From assembly GCF_020906515.1 (NCBI RefSeq), contig NC_085850.1, forward strand, positions 62,001-126,000: a stretch of 64,000 bases of DNA. The letters run 5' to 3'. The DNA comes from Vanrija pseudolonga. Lineage: Eukaryota; Basidiomycota; Tremellomycetes; Trichosporonales; Trichosporonaceae. The notes under the pieces are model-generated. The model worked only from the letters and a program-made list of their open reading frames with translations, did not search any database and was not told the DNA's origin. Shown here piece after piece: positions 1 through 11,302 of this stretch. Position 1 is the first letter of the stretch, and each line of letters starts with the position of its first letter. The position numbers and the translations under genes were made by a program.

Positions 1-1803
1 AAGCTCGCCGACTTCAAGGTCGACGTCTCGCACCATGACAACGAGGTAGGCTGCCGAGTGGTGGCGCCGCCGCTCACCACCAGCATGACATTCGTCACAT
101 CATGGAGACGTCCGACATCCCGCGTTGGAGCAAGTCGAGCATCCAACTATACGGTGAGGCAGGTGGTGGTACCCCTTGAGCTGACGCCCAGTCGCAATCT
201 TCTGTGCATGCTGCTGTGCCTTTGCGAACGGCTACGACGGCTCGCTCATGACCGCCATCGAGGCCATGCCGCACTTCCAGAAGACCTTTGGTGTCGGCAC
301 CACTGGCCCGATCATCAGCGTGATCTTCTCCATGTACACCGTCGGCTCGATGCTCTTCGCCCCTGTGGGGGCTGTGGTTTCCGACCGCTACGGACGCCGT
401 GTGTGCATGGCTGCTGGTGCGGCGACTGTCATTTTGGGCATGGTCGTCATGGCGCCGTCCAAGCACATTGCCCAAGTAAGTCTCAGTCAATGGCCCAGCT
501 AACGCCCAGTTCATCGTTGGCAGGTTTATCCTCGGTGCAGGAATTGCCATGTGTGTGGTGGCTGCTCCTGCCTACAGCATGGGTAGGTGGAGCGCGGGGT
601 GATCCACTGACGATGAGAAATCGCCCCTCCCCAGTGGCGTGGCCGTGCGACCGGTATCGTAAGTGTCGTGCTCGCCTCCGCCTTCCCGCTCTAACCCCCT
701 AAGTACAATTGCGGCTGGTTTGGAGGCAGTATCCCCGCCTCGCTCATCTGCTTCGGCACAAACTACATCGACTCGAACATGTCGTGGCGCATCCCCGTCA
801 TCCTGCAGGCCGCGCTCGCGCTCCTCGTCATCATTTTGGCGCCGTTTATCCCCGAGTCGCCGCGCTTCCTCATGGCACAGGGCCGCGAGGAGGAGGCACG
901 CGAGTTCTTGATCAAGTACCACGGCAACGGCAACCCCGACTCTGCGCTCGTCAACTTTGAGATCAAGGAAATGAAGGCGAGCATCGACTTGGACGGCATC
1001 GACAAGCGCTGGTGGGACTACCGCCCCCTGTTCCTCAGCCGCGGCGGCCGTTGGCGTATGTCGCAGGGTGAGTCACGCTGCCACTCGCTCTCACTGACAC
1101 CCCAGTCCTCATGATCTCCATCTTTGGCCAGTTCTCAGGCAACGGCCTGGGCTACTTCAACACGGTCATCTTCTCCAACATTGGCGTCAAGTCTGTGCCC
1201 CAGCAGCTGGGTTACAATGTCCTGAACCAGGCCATTTCGGCGACATGTGCCCTCACTGCTGCGACGCTCACCGACCGTATGCCACGTCGGTTCATCCTCC
1301 CGCTCGGCACGCTCCTGTGTGCCGTGTTCCTCGGCATCAACTCTGGTCTCTCGGCCGTGCTCGACAACCAGACTAAGAAGGACAGTGCCAACATTTCCAA
1401 GGCGGTCGGCCAGGGCGCCCTCGCCGCGTACTTCCTGTTCAACTGCATCTTCTCCTTCACCTACACGCCTCTCCAGGGTGTGGTGCCGGTCGAGTCACTG
1501 ACTACGACAATGCGCGCAAAGGGCCTCGCTCTGTCCGGCTTCATGGTCTCGGGCATTGGCTTCATCAACCTCTTCGCCGGCCCCATCGGCCTCCACAACC
1601 TCGGCTACAAGTACATCTACGTGTTCGTCGGCTGGGACGTGTTCGAGGCCATCATGTGGTACTTCTTTGCTGTTGAGTCGTGCGGACGCACGCTCGAGGA
1701 GCTTGACTGGATCTATGAGCAGCCGAACCCGGTGCGCGCTTCCAAGGATGTCGCCGCGGGCCGCAAGAAGATTGTTGTGCAGGACGGTGGATTCACGGCC
1801 TAG
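1..1803 (+). CDS. MFS sugar transporter, 5' end outside window
   Basis: Plasma-membrane sugar:H+ symporter of the fungal hexose/lactose-permease type (MFS sugar porter family). Exons: 1-45, 84-153, 192-475, 510-582, 618-658, 704-1067, 1106-1803; 524 residues are visible. The family signatures are clear: ANGYDGS after TM1, DRYGRR in loop 2-3, an APPQWRGRATG segment, PESPRFLMA before the central loop, and an ESCGRTLEE tail motif that corresponds to the PETKG region. The IPRW...QLY stretch encoded by exon 2 fixes that exon and its phase. The ATG and first exon(s) lie upstream of base 1. The substrate cannot be read from sequence. The next gene is convergent, 112 bp away. Confidence 0.9.
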
Positions 1804-1915
1804 GCCAGTGCCCATTACCAAGGTTGTTGATACGAAACAGTAGGAAGAGAGACTTGTCGCAGGCAGTTGGAATGGCTCGGAATGCATCTTGTGAAGCGGG
1901 ACACCTGCGTCCAAC

Positions 1916-3038
1916 TCACGCAGCGGCCTTCAAGTGGGCAGGGACAAAGTGAACCTCGGTAGCCACCTGCTCAGCGTCGACCAGGCGAGCCCTCTCAGCA
2001 ACAGCAGCAGACTGCATGCGGTTCCGGGCGAGCGCGTCGGCGATGAACTGGGCGCCAGTCTGGGGTGTCAGCCGGCCCCATCCCCAGGCACCCACAATAG
2101 CAGGGTACTTCTTCCCAGGGCCTTGGATGATCACGCCCCCACGCGCCTGGTTGAAGAACGCGATGCTGTACCTGTCCCCGCGCGGCTCATCTCCCACCGG
2201 CAGCCGCACACGATGATACGTGCTCTTGAGTCGATCGTCGGACCAGCGCATGAGCTGGTCGCCGATGTTGCACACGATGCGGTCGGACCGCGCCTCGACG
2301 GGCAGCCATGCCGCACCCATCCCGTAGTCGTCGACCACTACGCGGCCGGGGCATACTTCGAGCCCTCCTTCCCCGTCGCGTTGGAACAGCTGGACGTCAG
2401 CGAGACTCGGGGGATGACGCACCATTGTTAGGATGTCAAAGTCGGCATGGGCACCTGCACGCCAGAAGTTGGGACCAAAGGACTTGCCCTCGACACTGTG
2501 GTAGTGCAGAAGGCGGAGGACGTTCTGCGGGTCGCCCGCACCCTCCGTGTCAACTGTGCCGACAGTGAACGTGTCGAGGGACAGACCCAGACCCTCGGCA
2601 AAGCACTCCATGACCCGAACAGACAGCCTGGCGTCAGTCCTACCATTACCCCCAGACTCACTCCTGAACCTGGTGCATGAACTTGGTCGCGCGCGCCTGG
2701 AACCCGTCGACATCCTCATCGGCAGGCCATAGCCCTTCCATGCGCGCAAACTGGAGCTGCATGCTCTCCTTCTGGTCGGCGGTGCCGGTGCTCGGTCGCA
2801 CCTGCGTATTCTTCTCCCAGCCGGCATTCTTGCCATTGAGTGCAGTTTTGGCCTTGACCTCGTCGTCGAGTGCAAAGAATGCGCGGGACAGCTCGAACGC
2901 AGCTGCGATGTCTTGCTGCGATATGCCGTGGTTGGACAGGGTGAAGAAGCCGACGTCGGTCGCGGCCGACATGAGCTCGGCCAAGATCACTTGGCGCCGC
3001 GCCTCAAAGTCATGCAGCGAGATGGTGGGGATGGACAT
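1916..3038 (-). CDS. 2-oxoglutarate/Fe(II) oxygenase, isopenicillin-N-synthase-like
   Basis: Non-heme iron dioxygenase of the isopenicillin N synthase / 2OG-FeII_Oxy superfamily, probably soluble. Exons on the minus strand: 2662-3038 and 1916-2627, separated by a 34-nt intron; 362 aa. The N-terminal DIOX_N part contains VGFFTLSNHGI. The catalytic part shows the iron facial triad as H-x-D in GAHADFDILTM and the distal His in STYHRVRLP. It is followed by R-x-S in RYSIAFF, the usual 2-oxoglutarate-binding pair. I chose the start at 3038 (MSIPTISL...) because family members begin at this strand; an in-frame ATG at 3125 would add 29 residues without family similarity. The substrate is unknown; relatives act in secondary metabolism, flavonoid-like or sulfur-ester oxidation. 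Confidence 0.85.
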
Positions 3039-3198
3039 GACGCGCGATGAGACATTGTCGAACAGATACACGCTCGAACCATATGCTGTTGCATGCATCA
3101 CGATGAGTTCCGGCCTCACCGGCATCGTTACTATGGAATGTATAAAGATAAGCTATCAGTCTGGCATGATAAGGGTGGCGAGCTTCCCGCACCATTCA

Positions 3199-4962
3199 TC
3201 ACACCTCGGCGTGCTCCCTGCGCTGCCGGGGCGGCGTCTGCGCCGACCCACTCCCCTGCCTCTGCTCCTCCTCGGTCTGGTTACGCAGGAGGATCTCGAG
3301 CGCCTGGTCGACGCGCCCGTTGACGCTGTCCAGGACGACGCCGATCGAGTCCGAACTCGCGTCGGGGAACATGGCCGAGAGGTTTTCGATGGCCTGGGCG
3401 CGGACCTCGGGGTTGGGGGGGATGGGTGGGGCCTGCGGTGGCGATGCCTGGGACGGCGAGGGAGCTCCGCCCAACGGCGCGTACTTGCCCTTGTCGCTAT
3501 CATTGCGACTCGTGAACGGCGGCGGTACAGACGCCCGCTTTGCGGCCTTGTCGTCCTTCTTCCACAGCTTCCACTTTGACCCCTCCTTCTTGTCCTTCTT
3601 CTCCCGGTTGGCGAGGTACGCGGAGACGTTCTTCCCGTTCTGGCCGTGACGAGGCAGGCTGCCGCGCAGTCGCTCCTCCTCGTACACGCTCACCAGCTGA
3701 GCGGCGGCAGGCACATTGCCGTAGGTCGAGTCGAGGACGCCTTCAAGCCACGACACCTTGATGTTGGGGAAGAAGCTCGAGAGCACGGCGAGACCATCCT
3801 CCTGCGGGCCAGGAGGGTTCATGGCGAGGTAGACGGCAGCGTTTTGGCTCGCACCGTCCTCGCTGATCCGCGGGCGCGTGGCGTCGACCATCTTCTCCTC
3901 CCTGATGGCCTTCTCAGCCTCCTCGACGTTGTTATCGTAACTCGCCAGGACGGTTGCCAGCGCGGCGCGGTCCATGTCGGGAAACTTGCCGGCGAGGATG
4001 CGGATGCCCTTTGCCGCACTGTTGTAGCTCGCCGCCGTGATCCCGCCCGGGGACGTGGGCTGGGTCGACTCGTGGAACCTCACCCGGGGCGAGGACGGGG
4101 ACGATGGGCTCGAGGGCGTCGGCGATGTGGGTGACGCCGGCTGCCGAGCGTTGGCACGACTCGACGAGGAGGCGGCGTTCGACTTGTCGGGGTCATCAAA
4201 GGGCGACTTGGCAGTCGAGCTCGATCCTTGGCGCTCCCGCTCGAGCTTGATCAAGGCGTCGACCGCTTCCTCGCGGTGCGACTCGCCGACGCGGCGCAGA
4301 ACATCCTCGATGGCAGTCACTGGCGTTTCGGGGAACATGGTCGCGAGGTCGGACAGCGTCGCCGAGGTCGTCTTGACGTGCAACTGCTGCTGGCGCGGCT
4401 GGATGAAGGCCCCGCCTGACGACCCGTTGACGCTCGGCGAAGCAGGTGTCAAGAGCACAGGCGACGTAGGGCTGTGGGCGGGCAGCCGGTCATGGAGCTC
4501 CTCCTCGTCGCTGTCGTCGTCGGGTAGCCTTGCATACTCGACGGGCTCGTACTCGTCGGGCGTGTCGTCGATGGGAGTGTCGATCAGCGCCTTGCCCTTG
4601 CCTTTGCCGCCAGGCTTGGTCAGCACGCCGCCGTCGTCGTTATAGGCCGAATCGAAGTGCTTGGCAGTGACATAGTCGGTCACCTCGGTTTCGACTCCGC
4701 TGGGAAGCTTGGGTGATGGCGGTTGCTGCCTCAATGTCATCGCTGGCCTCGGTGGCGACGAGAGCAATGCTGCAAAGTCCTTGGGAGCATCCTTGGGGAG
4801 GACTTGGATGCTGTGCCCATTTATATCCGGCAGGCTCATGTTGGAGCCGGTTCGAATGAGTGCCAAGGCTGCTGCGATATCGCTGTCTTGGCCGTCATCG
4901 CCGAAAGGGTTTATAGGGGGTAGCGCCGGCGGCAGCTTGAGCGTGGCTGCTGCGGGCGCCAT
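3199..4962 (-). CDS. Multi-CUE-domain ubiquitin-binding protein
   Basis: Single-exon 587-aa protein. Four segments match the CUE/UBA-like ubiquitin-binding helix bundle, each with the (M/F/K)FP motif and the later helix: residues about 201-241 (ATMFPET), 318-354 (GKFPDM), 389-428 (SFFPNI) and 522-561 (AMFPDA). Between them lie Ser/Pro-rich disordered linkers, an acidic patch near 148-157 and a Lys-rich segment near 455-475. CUE domains bind mono-ubiquitin, so a role in ubiquitin-dependent trafficking or degradation is likely, but no catalytic domain is visible. The ATG at 4962 is the first in frame; upstream sequence gives only a TTG. Four CUE-like repeats is unusual, since Vps9, Cue1 and Cue5 have one each. 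Confidence 0.75.
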   Translation of the reverse strand: MAPAAATLKLPPALPPINPFGDDGQDSDIAAALALIRTGSNMSLPDINGHSIQVLPKDAPKDFAALLSSPPRPAMTLRQQPPSPKLPSGVETEVTDYVTAKHFDSAYNDDGGVLTKPGGKGKGKALIDTPIDDTPDEYEPVEYARLPDDDSDEEELHDRLPAHSPTSPVLLTPASPSVNGSSGGAFIQPRQQQLHVKTTSATLSDLATMFPETPVTAIEDVLRRVGESHREEAVDALIKLERERQGSSSTAKSPFDDPDKSNAASSSSRANARQPASPTSPTPSSPSSPSSPRVRFHESTQPTSPGGITAASYNSAAKGIRILAGKFPDMDRAALATVLASYDNNVEEAEKAIREEKMVDATRPRISEDGASQNAAVYLAMNPPGPQEDGLAVLSSFFPNIKVSWLEGVLDSTYGNVPAAAQLVSVYEEERLRGSLPRHGQNGKNVSAYLANREKKDKKEGSKWKLWKKDDKAAKRASVPPPFTSRNDSDKGKYAPLGGAPSPSQASPPQAPPIPPNPEVRAQAIENLSAMFPDASSDSIGVVLDSVNGRVDQALEILLRNQTEEEQRQGSGSAQTPPRQRREHAEV

Positions 4963-5447
4963 TGCTGCGCACAAAGTCGAGATGGATGTTGTCTAAGCAA
5001 GACAAAGAATGAGTTGGAGCTGCCTGCTTACTCGTTCGTCACATGTGGGGCTTTGTCTTTTGTCCTGGTCGCTCGCTGCGCAAGGCACGCCGCTGGGCAC
5101 GAGTGGGTGCTCCGGCGCTGTCGAGCAGCAGCAACAGCAGGCAGCAGCCGGTGAAACTGAAGGAGAGCCGGTCAGCGTCAGTGCCAGATTGAGCTGGGCC
5201 CAAGGTCAGCGGGTCGCCTGGAATAACGGCATCCTCAACCCAAACCCCTGCGAGGCACGCACCAAGCAGCAAACAGCAACAGCACGCCATGGCGACAGCT
5301 CGGCGACGGGTGTGCAAGTTGGACTGAGCCAACGTCGTGGCATAAACATACGGAGGGAGGGGGAGATAGATACCAAAGATGAGTGTCCACAGTTCAAAGA
5401 ATGAGCAAACGCGAAGTATGAAGAAGTATTAAGAGGCATCACCACCG
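4963..5447. other. Intergenic between CUE gene and phosphatase gene
   Basis: This holds the promoter and leader of the CUE gene (minus strand) and the 3' flank of the phosphatase. A CAG/CTG-rich stretch near 5120-5150 gives long open frames on both strands. They have no start context or similarity that I recognise. No RNA gene was seen. Confidence 0.5.
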
Positions 5448-8197
5448 CTAGTTGTTGAGGTTGCAGCTGCTCGAGCCGCCGCCGTTACCGCCCCCGGAGG
5501 AGCTGCCGGTGCCGCCGTTGCCCCCACTGCCCCCATTGCCGCCGGAGCCACCAGCACCTCCGTTGCCGCCGGAGCCACCCTGGCCACCCTGGCCACCGTT
5601 GCCTCCGTTGTTGCCAGAGCCACCGTTACCTCCATTGCCGCCAGACCCGCCATTGTTGCTGCTGCCCGAGCCGTTGGAGCCACCGCCGTTGGAGCCACCG
5701 CCGTTGGAGCCACCGCCGTTGGAGCCACCGCCGTTGGAGCCAGACCCGTTGGAGCCAGAGCCGTTGTTGCCCGAGCCGCCGTTGCCGCCGTTTCCACCAG
5801 CACCGCCGTTGCCACCAGTGTCGCCACCAGTGTTGCCACCGGTGTTGCCGCCAGTGTTGCCGCCAGTGTTGCCCGAGCCGTTGCCACCGTTGCCTCCCTG
5901 GCCGCCGTTACCCCCGTTGCCGCCAGAGTTGCCGTTGCCGCCGTTTCCACCCTGGCCACCGCTGCCGCCGTTGCCGCCAGTGGAGCCGTTGCCGCCAGTG
6001 GAGCCGTTGCCGCCGGCACCGCCGTTACCGCCCTGGCCGCCGTTGCCACCAGTGCTGCCGTTACCGCCGTTGCCACCGTTGCCACCGTTGCCACCGTTGC
6101 CACCGTTGCCACCGTTGCCACCGTTTCCACCGTTACCGCCGCCGATGGGGCTAGTGTTGTTGCCACTGCCACCAGGGGCAGTCGAGTTGCCGGGGGTGGT
6201 GCCGTTGAGCGGGCTGGTCGAGTTGCCAGGAACAGTCGTGTTACCACCCGAGGTCGAGTTACCGGGAAGGGTGGTGTTGCCGGGAAGAGTCGAGTTGCCT
6301 GGCGTGGTGGTGTTGCCAGGAGGAGTGGCAATAGGGTCCTTGACCCAGTTGACATAGTCGCCAATCTTGCCGTCGGTGCCGTGGACATACTCCCACGAGG
6401 CATACGTGGCGTTGATGATGGAGAGCTTGCCGAAACCGTAGTTGATCTGGTCGAGGACGTTGGTGATGGGGAGGTAGGAGCTCTGAGGAAGAGTAGCGTG
6501 GGACTCGGTGTTACCCGCGCCGCCGTTGATGAGGTGGGTCATCGAGACACCGGGGTTGGTCTTGTACGTGTTGTTGTTGATAACCGAGGGAGAGTCAATG
6601 GCACCCTGGGCAGTGAGGGGGAAGAGACGCTCGTAGTAGTGGATGTGGCCAGAGATGTAGATGTCGACGCCGTACTGGAGGAAGAGGTCCTGGAAAGCGT
6701 TGCGCATGTGAGACTGGTATCCACCGCTGGTCGACGACCACATCGGGCGGTGAGACTGGGCGATGATCCAAGGGGTCTTGGTGCGGTCGATGGAGGCAAG
6801 GTCCTTCTTGAGCCACTGGTACTGCTCGTAGGCAGTGTTGTCCTGCCACGTGTTGTTGGCAATAAAACCGAACGGACCAGCATTGGTGATGCCGGTCTCA
6901 GTGTCGAGAGGGTGGGTCTCGTTGCCGTGGAGCTCGGAGATGAAAGGGGCCGAAGGCGACTGGTAGTAGTCGGTCTCGCCGTCAAACGAGATGAAATGGG
7001 CAAGACCGTAGTCAAACGAGTACCACATGTTGCCAACGCCACCCGAAACGTCACCGGGCATGGAGAAACGGTTCTGGAAGGCGGTAAAGTTGCGCTGCGT
7101 CTCGGGGCAGGTGTAGTAGTTGAGGTGGTCCGAGTCCTCGGTGGTACCGATGGGCTTGCCGTCAATGAGGTAGGCCTGGAGCTGGTGGGCGACAGTGTCA
7201 CCCTCGGCGCACGCGGCCTCGTGGTTTCCAGGCATGACCATGTAAGGGACCTTCTTGGTGATGTCGTTCATCCACTGCTGCCACAGGTCCCAGTTGACCT
7301 CGTAAATAGCGGAGATGTCACCGCCGAGGGGACCACCATCGTTCGGGCTCTCACCCTCAGGGAGAGGAACGAGGTAGTCTGGGTTGTCGGGCTTGCCATC
7401 AGGGGTGTTGAGAGTCGACGAGCTGCCGTTGGTGCAGACGTTGGTGTAGACGTTGCAGGGGTTGACACCGTGGTACCACTGGTCGGCGTACGCTTCCGCG
7501 TCAGCAACTGCCATAGTCGGGCAGACTTACAGATGTCACCTCCGTGCCACACGAACGTCGTGTCACTTGAGATGGCGTCGAGCATCTGAAGGTGGGTGCC
7601 CTTGGCGTTGGTGTAACCCATGTCGGCAATAACGGCGACAGTGAACTCGGTTTCATCACCAGCAGCCAGAGCCGTGGTGAACGAGAGGACCTCGGAGGGG
7701 GTGGTGCCGTTGCCACCAGGGATCTGGTAGAAGTAGGTCTGGCCCGGCTGGAGCCCCTTGATCTGGACCTCGTGGAAGAACTGCGAGCACTGCGTGACTG
7801 GCATCATGGAGCAGGGCGGGGTGCGGTCGTACGTGTGGGTGTAACCCGAGGCGGTGTTGGACAGCTTCCTGGGGGTAGAACCCCACTTGACCTGCGGGTT
7901 CGAGCCAATGCCAAAGGGCGTCTGAAAGTGGATGTTGATACCGCCGGGGAAGTAGGCCGACGAGATGACATTGATGTTGTTGCTTGGCTCGGAGCCAGCA
8001 GCAGGCTCGACGGCAGGGTGCTCGTACAGACGGGGGAAGCCCTTGCCGTTGTCGATGGCGGTCGGGTTGACCGGGTCGCCCACGGGGACAGCAGGGCCCT
8101 TGTACGGGTACATGGTGTCCACCGTGCGCTTGACGGACGGCGCCGCCGAAGCGAGGAGAGGAAGGAGCGTGGCGAGGGCCACGAGATGGGCCACCAT
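5448..8197 (-). CDS. Secreted purple acid phosphatase with Gly/Asn-rich tail
   Basis: Metallophosphoesterase of the purple acid phosphatase family (Fe-Zn/Mn dinuclear centre), secreted; it releases phosphate from organic esters. Exons: 7531-8197 and 5448-7492 (38-nt intron); 903 aa. Signal peptide at about residues 1-18, then a fibronectin-III-like N-terminal domain, then the catalytic domain. The five metal-ligand blocks are present: VIADMGYT, GGDISYAD (split by the intron, which fixes the splice), PGNHE, QSHRP and GHIHYYER. The last ~295 residues (5448 to about 6335) are low complexity: first P-G-N-(T/S)-T repeats that are N-glycosylation sequons, then G-G-N-G-G and G-S-N-G repeats. Typical fungal enzymes end near residue 500-620, so the tail is a large addition. 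Probably phosphate-starvation controlled (inference). Confidence 0.93.
5451..6335 (-). repeat. Low-complexity coding repeat (GGN/GSN tail of phosphatase)
   Basis: About 885 bp of short in-frame repeats, mostly 9-bp units reading GGN or NGG, with 15-bp GSNGG units at 5690-5750. On the plus strand it reads as a Pro/Leu-rich open frame, which is only the shadow of the Gly/Asn codons. A sequon-rich part (P-G-N-T-T type) lies at the 5' end of the tail, near 6180-6335. Confidence 0.85.
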
Positions 8198-9342
8198 TAT
8201 TATTTTGGGTTAAACGAGTGTGAGGGTTGGCTGACCATGAAAGAGGGCCCGAGGGCATTTCTTTAAGTAGTTGTCGCAGTCTTCATCCTGTGCCCACATT
8301 GTCGGAAGCCAGTCTCCCCTCGTCCAACGACAGAGCAGTAGTTGGGCAGGGGCATAATCGCGCATGCAGACGCCTCCTCCGCCCAACGACGCGTCCGACA
8401 ACCATTCCCGCCGAGGCGCGACGCGTCGCAGCCAATCCTCTCAGCTCCATGAGGAAGCATGGACCCGGGTGGCGCTGCGGTGTTCTCCAAGGCACCTGTT
8501 AGAACACTGAAGTTATCTGGAATCGCTGCGTCAGCTGTGGAAGGATGCCTGGTTGGCGCCGGCCGGGCGTTGGTTCCAAGTTTGCCGATGCCGCGATACC
8601 GGTCGAGAACGTGCGTTAGACTCGTCCGACGCGATGGGAATGACGCCAGAAGTCAGCGACGCGTCGCGATGTTGTCGAATGAGTGGAGTAGCAAGTGTCA
8701 CGTTGGAAACATGTCGCCCTTGTCGCGCCTGGAATAGCACCGGAGGCTACATCGGTGTCAGTGGCGTCGTGCCAAGCGTTGCGCACGGCAACCCGGAGGG
8801 GCTACGGCACATGGGGAGGGAGGCCACTGTTATCGCTTCTATCGCTTCATGGTCAGCGGCGCCGACTGCATCTAATCATAGAGACAGGCGGTGACTGGGC
8901 ACGCACGTTTCGGCTATGAGTGCTGCGTCAGACCAGGGTGCCAGGGAGGGTGGCGGAGGAGGACCTATCGGAAGTCGGTCGTCGGCGCCGAGCCGCGGGG
9001 CGGTGGGACACATATATGTATGACACCGACTGGCTGAGCATCACAGGTCGGGTCAGCTGATGTCGGACACCGACACGGTCTCTAGCATTGCATCCGTGTT
9101 AGGGCTGAGCGGAGAAACGACTGCGGTGGCGGCGACGCGCGCCGGCGTTTGATGATGGACCCTTGTCAGTCTTGACACGTCTTGGGGCAGACAGTGCGCG
9201 TGCATCACAACGCTCTGGCTTCAAAAGCAATGGTTCGCGACTACAGTTCTACCCTGCCAGGAGAGGCTGCATGAACACAGATCCCCATCCATTCTTCTTG
9301 CTTCTTCAGACTCTACTTGACGGTCACCTGAGATGAAGCGGT
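8198..9342. other. Intergenic, phosphatase promoter side
   Basis: 1.1 kb upstream of the phosphatase (minus strand) and downstream of the FAD oxidase. A (minus-strand) ACTTAAAGAA element lies about 70 bp before the phosphatase ATG. Open frames here are short and have no recognisable product. CACGTT cores near 8700 and 8908 resemble weak Pho4-type sites, but this is only a string match. Confidence 0.4.
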
Positions 9343-10909
9343 CTACAAATTCGCCACTTCTTCGGAAACCGTGCCGTCAAAGTACTTGAGTGTGACACCG
9401 CGCTTCTCATAGTCGAGCGGGTGGACAGCCTCAGCTCTGGCCCGCTCCATCCTGTGCTCAGTCAAAGCGAAAGAACGTGGAATAGCGTCGTCCCACTGTC
9501 CGGTTCGGAGCTGGTTGACCAGTCCGCGCGTGATGTTGACGAGCTGGGCCATGCCGTGCCCGGAGTAACCAGCTGAAATGAAGACACCGGGCCTTCCAGG
9601 CACCGCGCCTACAAAGGGACGCAGGTCGGCAGAATGGCAGATGACGCCTGCAGTGTCAGCGGCAGCTGCGAGAAGTCACCCACCAGACCAGTGGTGGACG
9701 AGCCCCTCTCCGGCGCTCTCCTTGCCCCAGTTCACAAAGTGGTCGCGGCACCAGCTGTCCAGCCAGGCACCTACCCCTGGTGTGATGATGCTATCGTCTT
9801 CGACGTTGAAGACGTGCTCCGTCTCGTCGATGATCGGGTAAGGTCCAAAGATGAGGCCCGAATTCGGTGTTTGGATTAGGTACGGGCCCTCACGGACAGT
9901 GTAGGTGGTGGAAAGCGACTCCGGTCCCGAGTACGAGGCGGTCGGGACGACTCGGCACGCCTGTGCTAGCCTTGGGACCAGCAAATCCTGCGTCTCGGGG
10001 AGTAGGTGCCGCGTGTACGCGTTCGTCGCTACGATGACTTGGCGCGCAGTGACGATGCCTCGGGGTCCACAGTCGACGGACACGAGCCCGTTCGCAAGGT
10101 TGGTGATTCCGGAGGCTGGAGCCCAGGAGAAGAACTGGACGTTGGCGGCCTTTGACTCGAGTGCGAGGCGAAGTAGGGCCGTCACACCCCTGTGTGGGTG
10201 CCAGCTGCCGCTGGGTACAAGGTTACACGCGACGGCGTCGTTGATACGGGACACCCGCTTAGCCTCGGCAGGGTCCATGATGACTGTCCAATCGAGTTTA
10301 CGGTGCTTGTACTTGGGGCTGTTGGCGATCAGTTTCTGCAACAGCTGGAAGTTGCGCAAGTTGTCGGCCGCGCTCTCGAGAGTGTTGACCACCTTGCATC
10401 GGTGTCCACGCCAAAAGTCGACCTCGAGTCCCTCGTTTTTGACAATGCGCTCGACCAGATCCAGGTATCCTGCTCGAAGAAGATGATGTCGAGGACCTGC
10501 TCGGCGTTGAGGCCACCACCGCCCTTCTCCAGAGGTGCCATGAGGATAGGGAATATGGCCCATGCCCGGGGGGCAACATGGCCGCCGTTGCGCCCAGCTG
10601 TCTATCAGACACCTTCTGACCGGGGGACTTACAGGCGCAGGAGGCTGCGTCCTTGGCGTCGAGGAGGACAATGGATTTACCCACCCCTCCGGCGCCGGCG
10701 CGGGAGAGTTGGTACCCGAGGGCGGCACCTGTCGCGCCAGCTCCGATGATCACATAGTCTACCACTTCTGTGGGCAGGCTGGCTTCGCGTCCGTGACTCC
10801 AGAGAGATGTGGGGCCGCGGTTCTCCAGTCAGCTAGTTCCATTGGTGACACCTACAGTCTCTTGCCAGTGCGAGACGGTCGAGGTGAAGGGCTGGGGAAA
10901 GGCTGGCAT
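9343..10909 (-). CDS. FAD-dependent amine/amino-acid oxidase (DAO family), apparent frameshift
   Basis: FAD oxidoreductase of the DAO superfamily (glycine/sarcosine/D-amino-acid oxidase type). Exons on minus: 10856-10909, 10633-10822, 9684-10597, 9343-9647, with introns of 33-36 nt. The N-terminal exon reads MPAFPQPFTSTVSHWQET, as in fungal relatives. The FAD-binding VIIGAGATG follows, then SGRNGGHVAP across intron 2, and FISAGYSGHGMAQ near the C-terminus, which is a DAO hallmark. Within exon 3 the frame slips by one base near 10466-10476: IIFFEQ is read in one frame and GYLDLVERIVKN in the next, and total exon length is 1463, not a multiple of 3. No GT-AG intron of credible size explains it, so this is a recent pseudogene or a sequence error. 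The rest of the gene is undamaged. Neighbours (regulator, permease) suggest amine or amino-acid use as nitrogen source. Confidence 0.8.
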
Positions 10910-11302
10910 GTCAGATGATTCTGGGGAGCAGCTCACTATCTCACGCCGTGCTTATATGGGGCAGGGCGAGCAATGGAGGCCCGGAAGTGGGCGACAGATT
11001 GCTGACACTGAAAGGACCGTCGATGACCTGGTGACCCGACTTGGCACTCCGATCTGGCCGCCGAGTGGAGGCCCCACAGCGGTAGTTGGGCTCCGGCATG
11101 CTGCCCTCGAGGTGCACTGGTTTAGCCGACAGGACCGATGTAGTCCTGTTCGCTCTCGGATCACTCTCTGTAACCGCAGGGTCGCGTCGTACACAATGTT
11201 GGGGATGCCAGAAGGGGCAGATGGATGAAGGAGGCACGCGGCGAAGCCAGGCAATCTCCGTTCATACAACTGTGCGTCGTGTACAGTACAACACTCATCA
11301 CT
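10910..11302. promoter_or_regulatory. Promoter region of the FAD oxidase
   Basis: 393 bp between the oxidase start (minus) and the 3' end of the regulator gene. It contains a 21-bp element shared with the regulator/permease promoter (see the separate entry at 11048). No small gene was seen. Confidence 0.5.
11048..11068. promoter_or_regulatory. Shared 21-bp element, copy 1 (oxidase promoter)
   Basis: The string TCCGATCTGGCCGCCGAGTG(G) lies about 140 bp upstream of the oxidase ATG. It matches 19 of 21 bases of the element at 13694-13714 in the regulator/permease intergenic region. It contains CCG and CGAG/CGG-like triplets of the kind bound by Zn2Cys6 proteins. Its role as binding site of the neighbouring regulator is inference. 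Confidence 0.5.

Noticed and set aside
5039-5332. Cys/Leu-rich minus-strand frame upstream of the CUE gene
   Set aside because: Comes from a CAG/CTG repeat; looks like a signal peptide by chance but has no continuing gene.
5452-6357. Pro/Leu-rich 301-codon plus-strand frame
   Set aside because: It is the exact antisense of the Gly/Asn codons of the phosphatase tail and has no start context or family.
6381-7589. 402-codon plus-strand frame, Val/Asp/Gly-rich
   Set aside because: Antisense shadow of the phosphatase catalytic exon, whose motifs are unambiguous.
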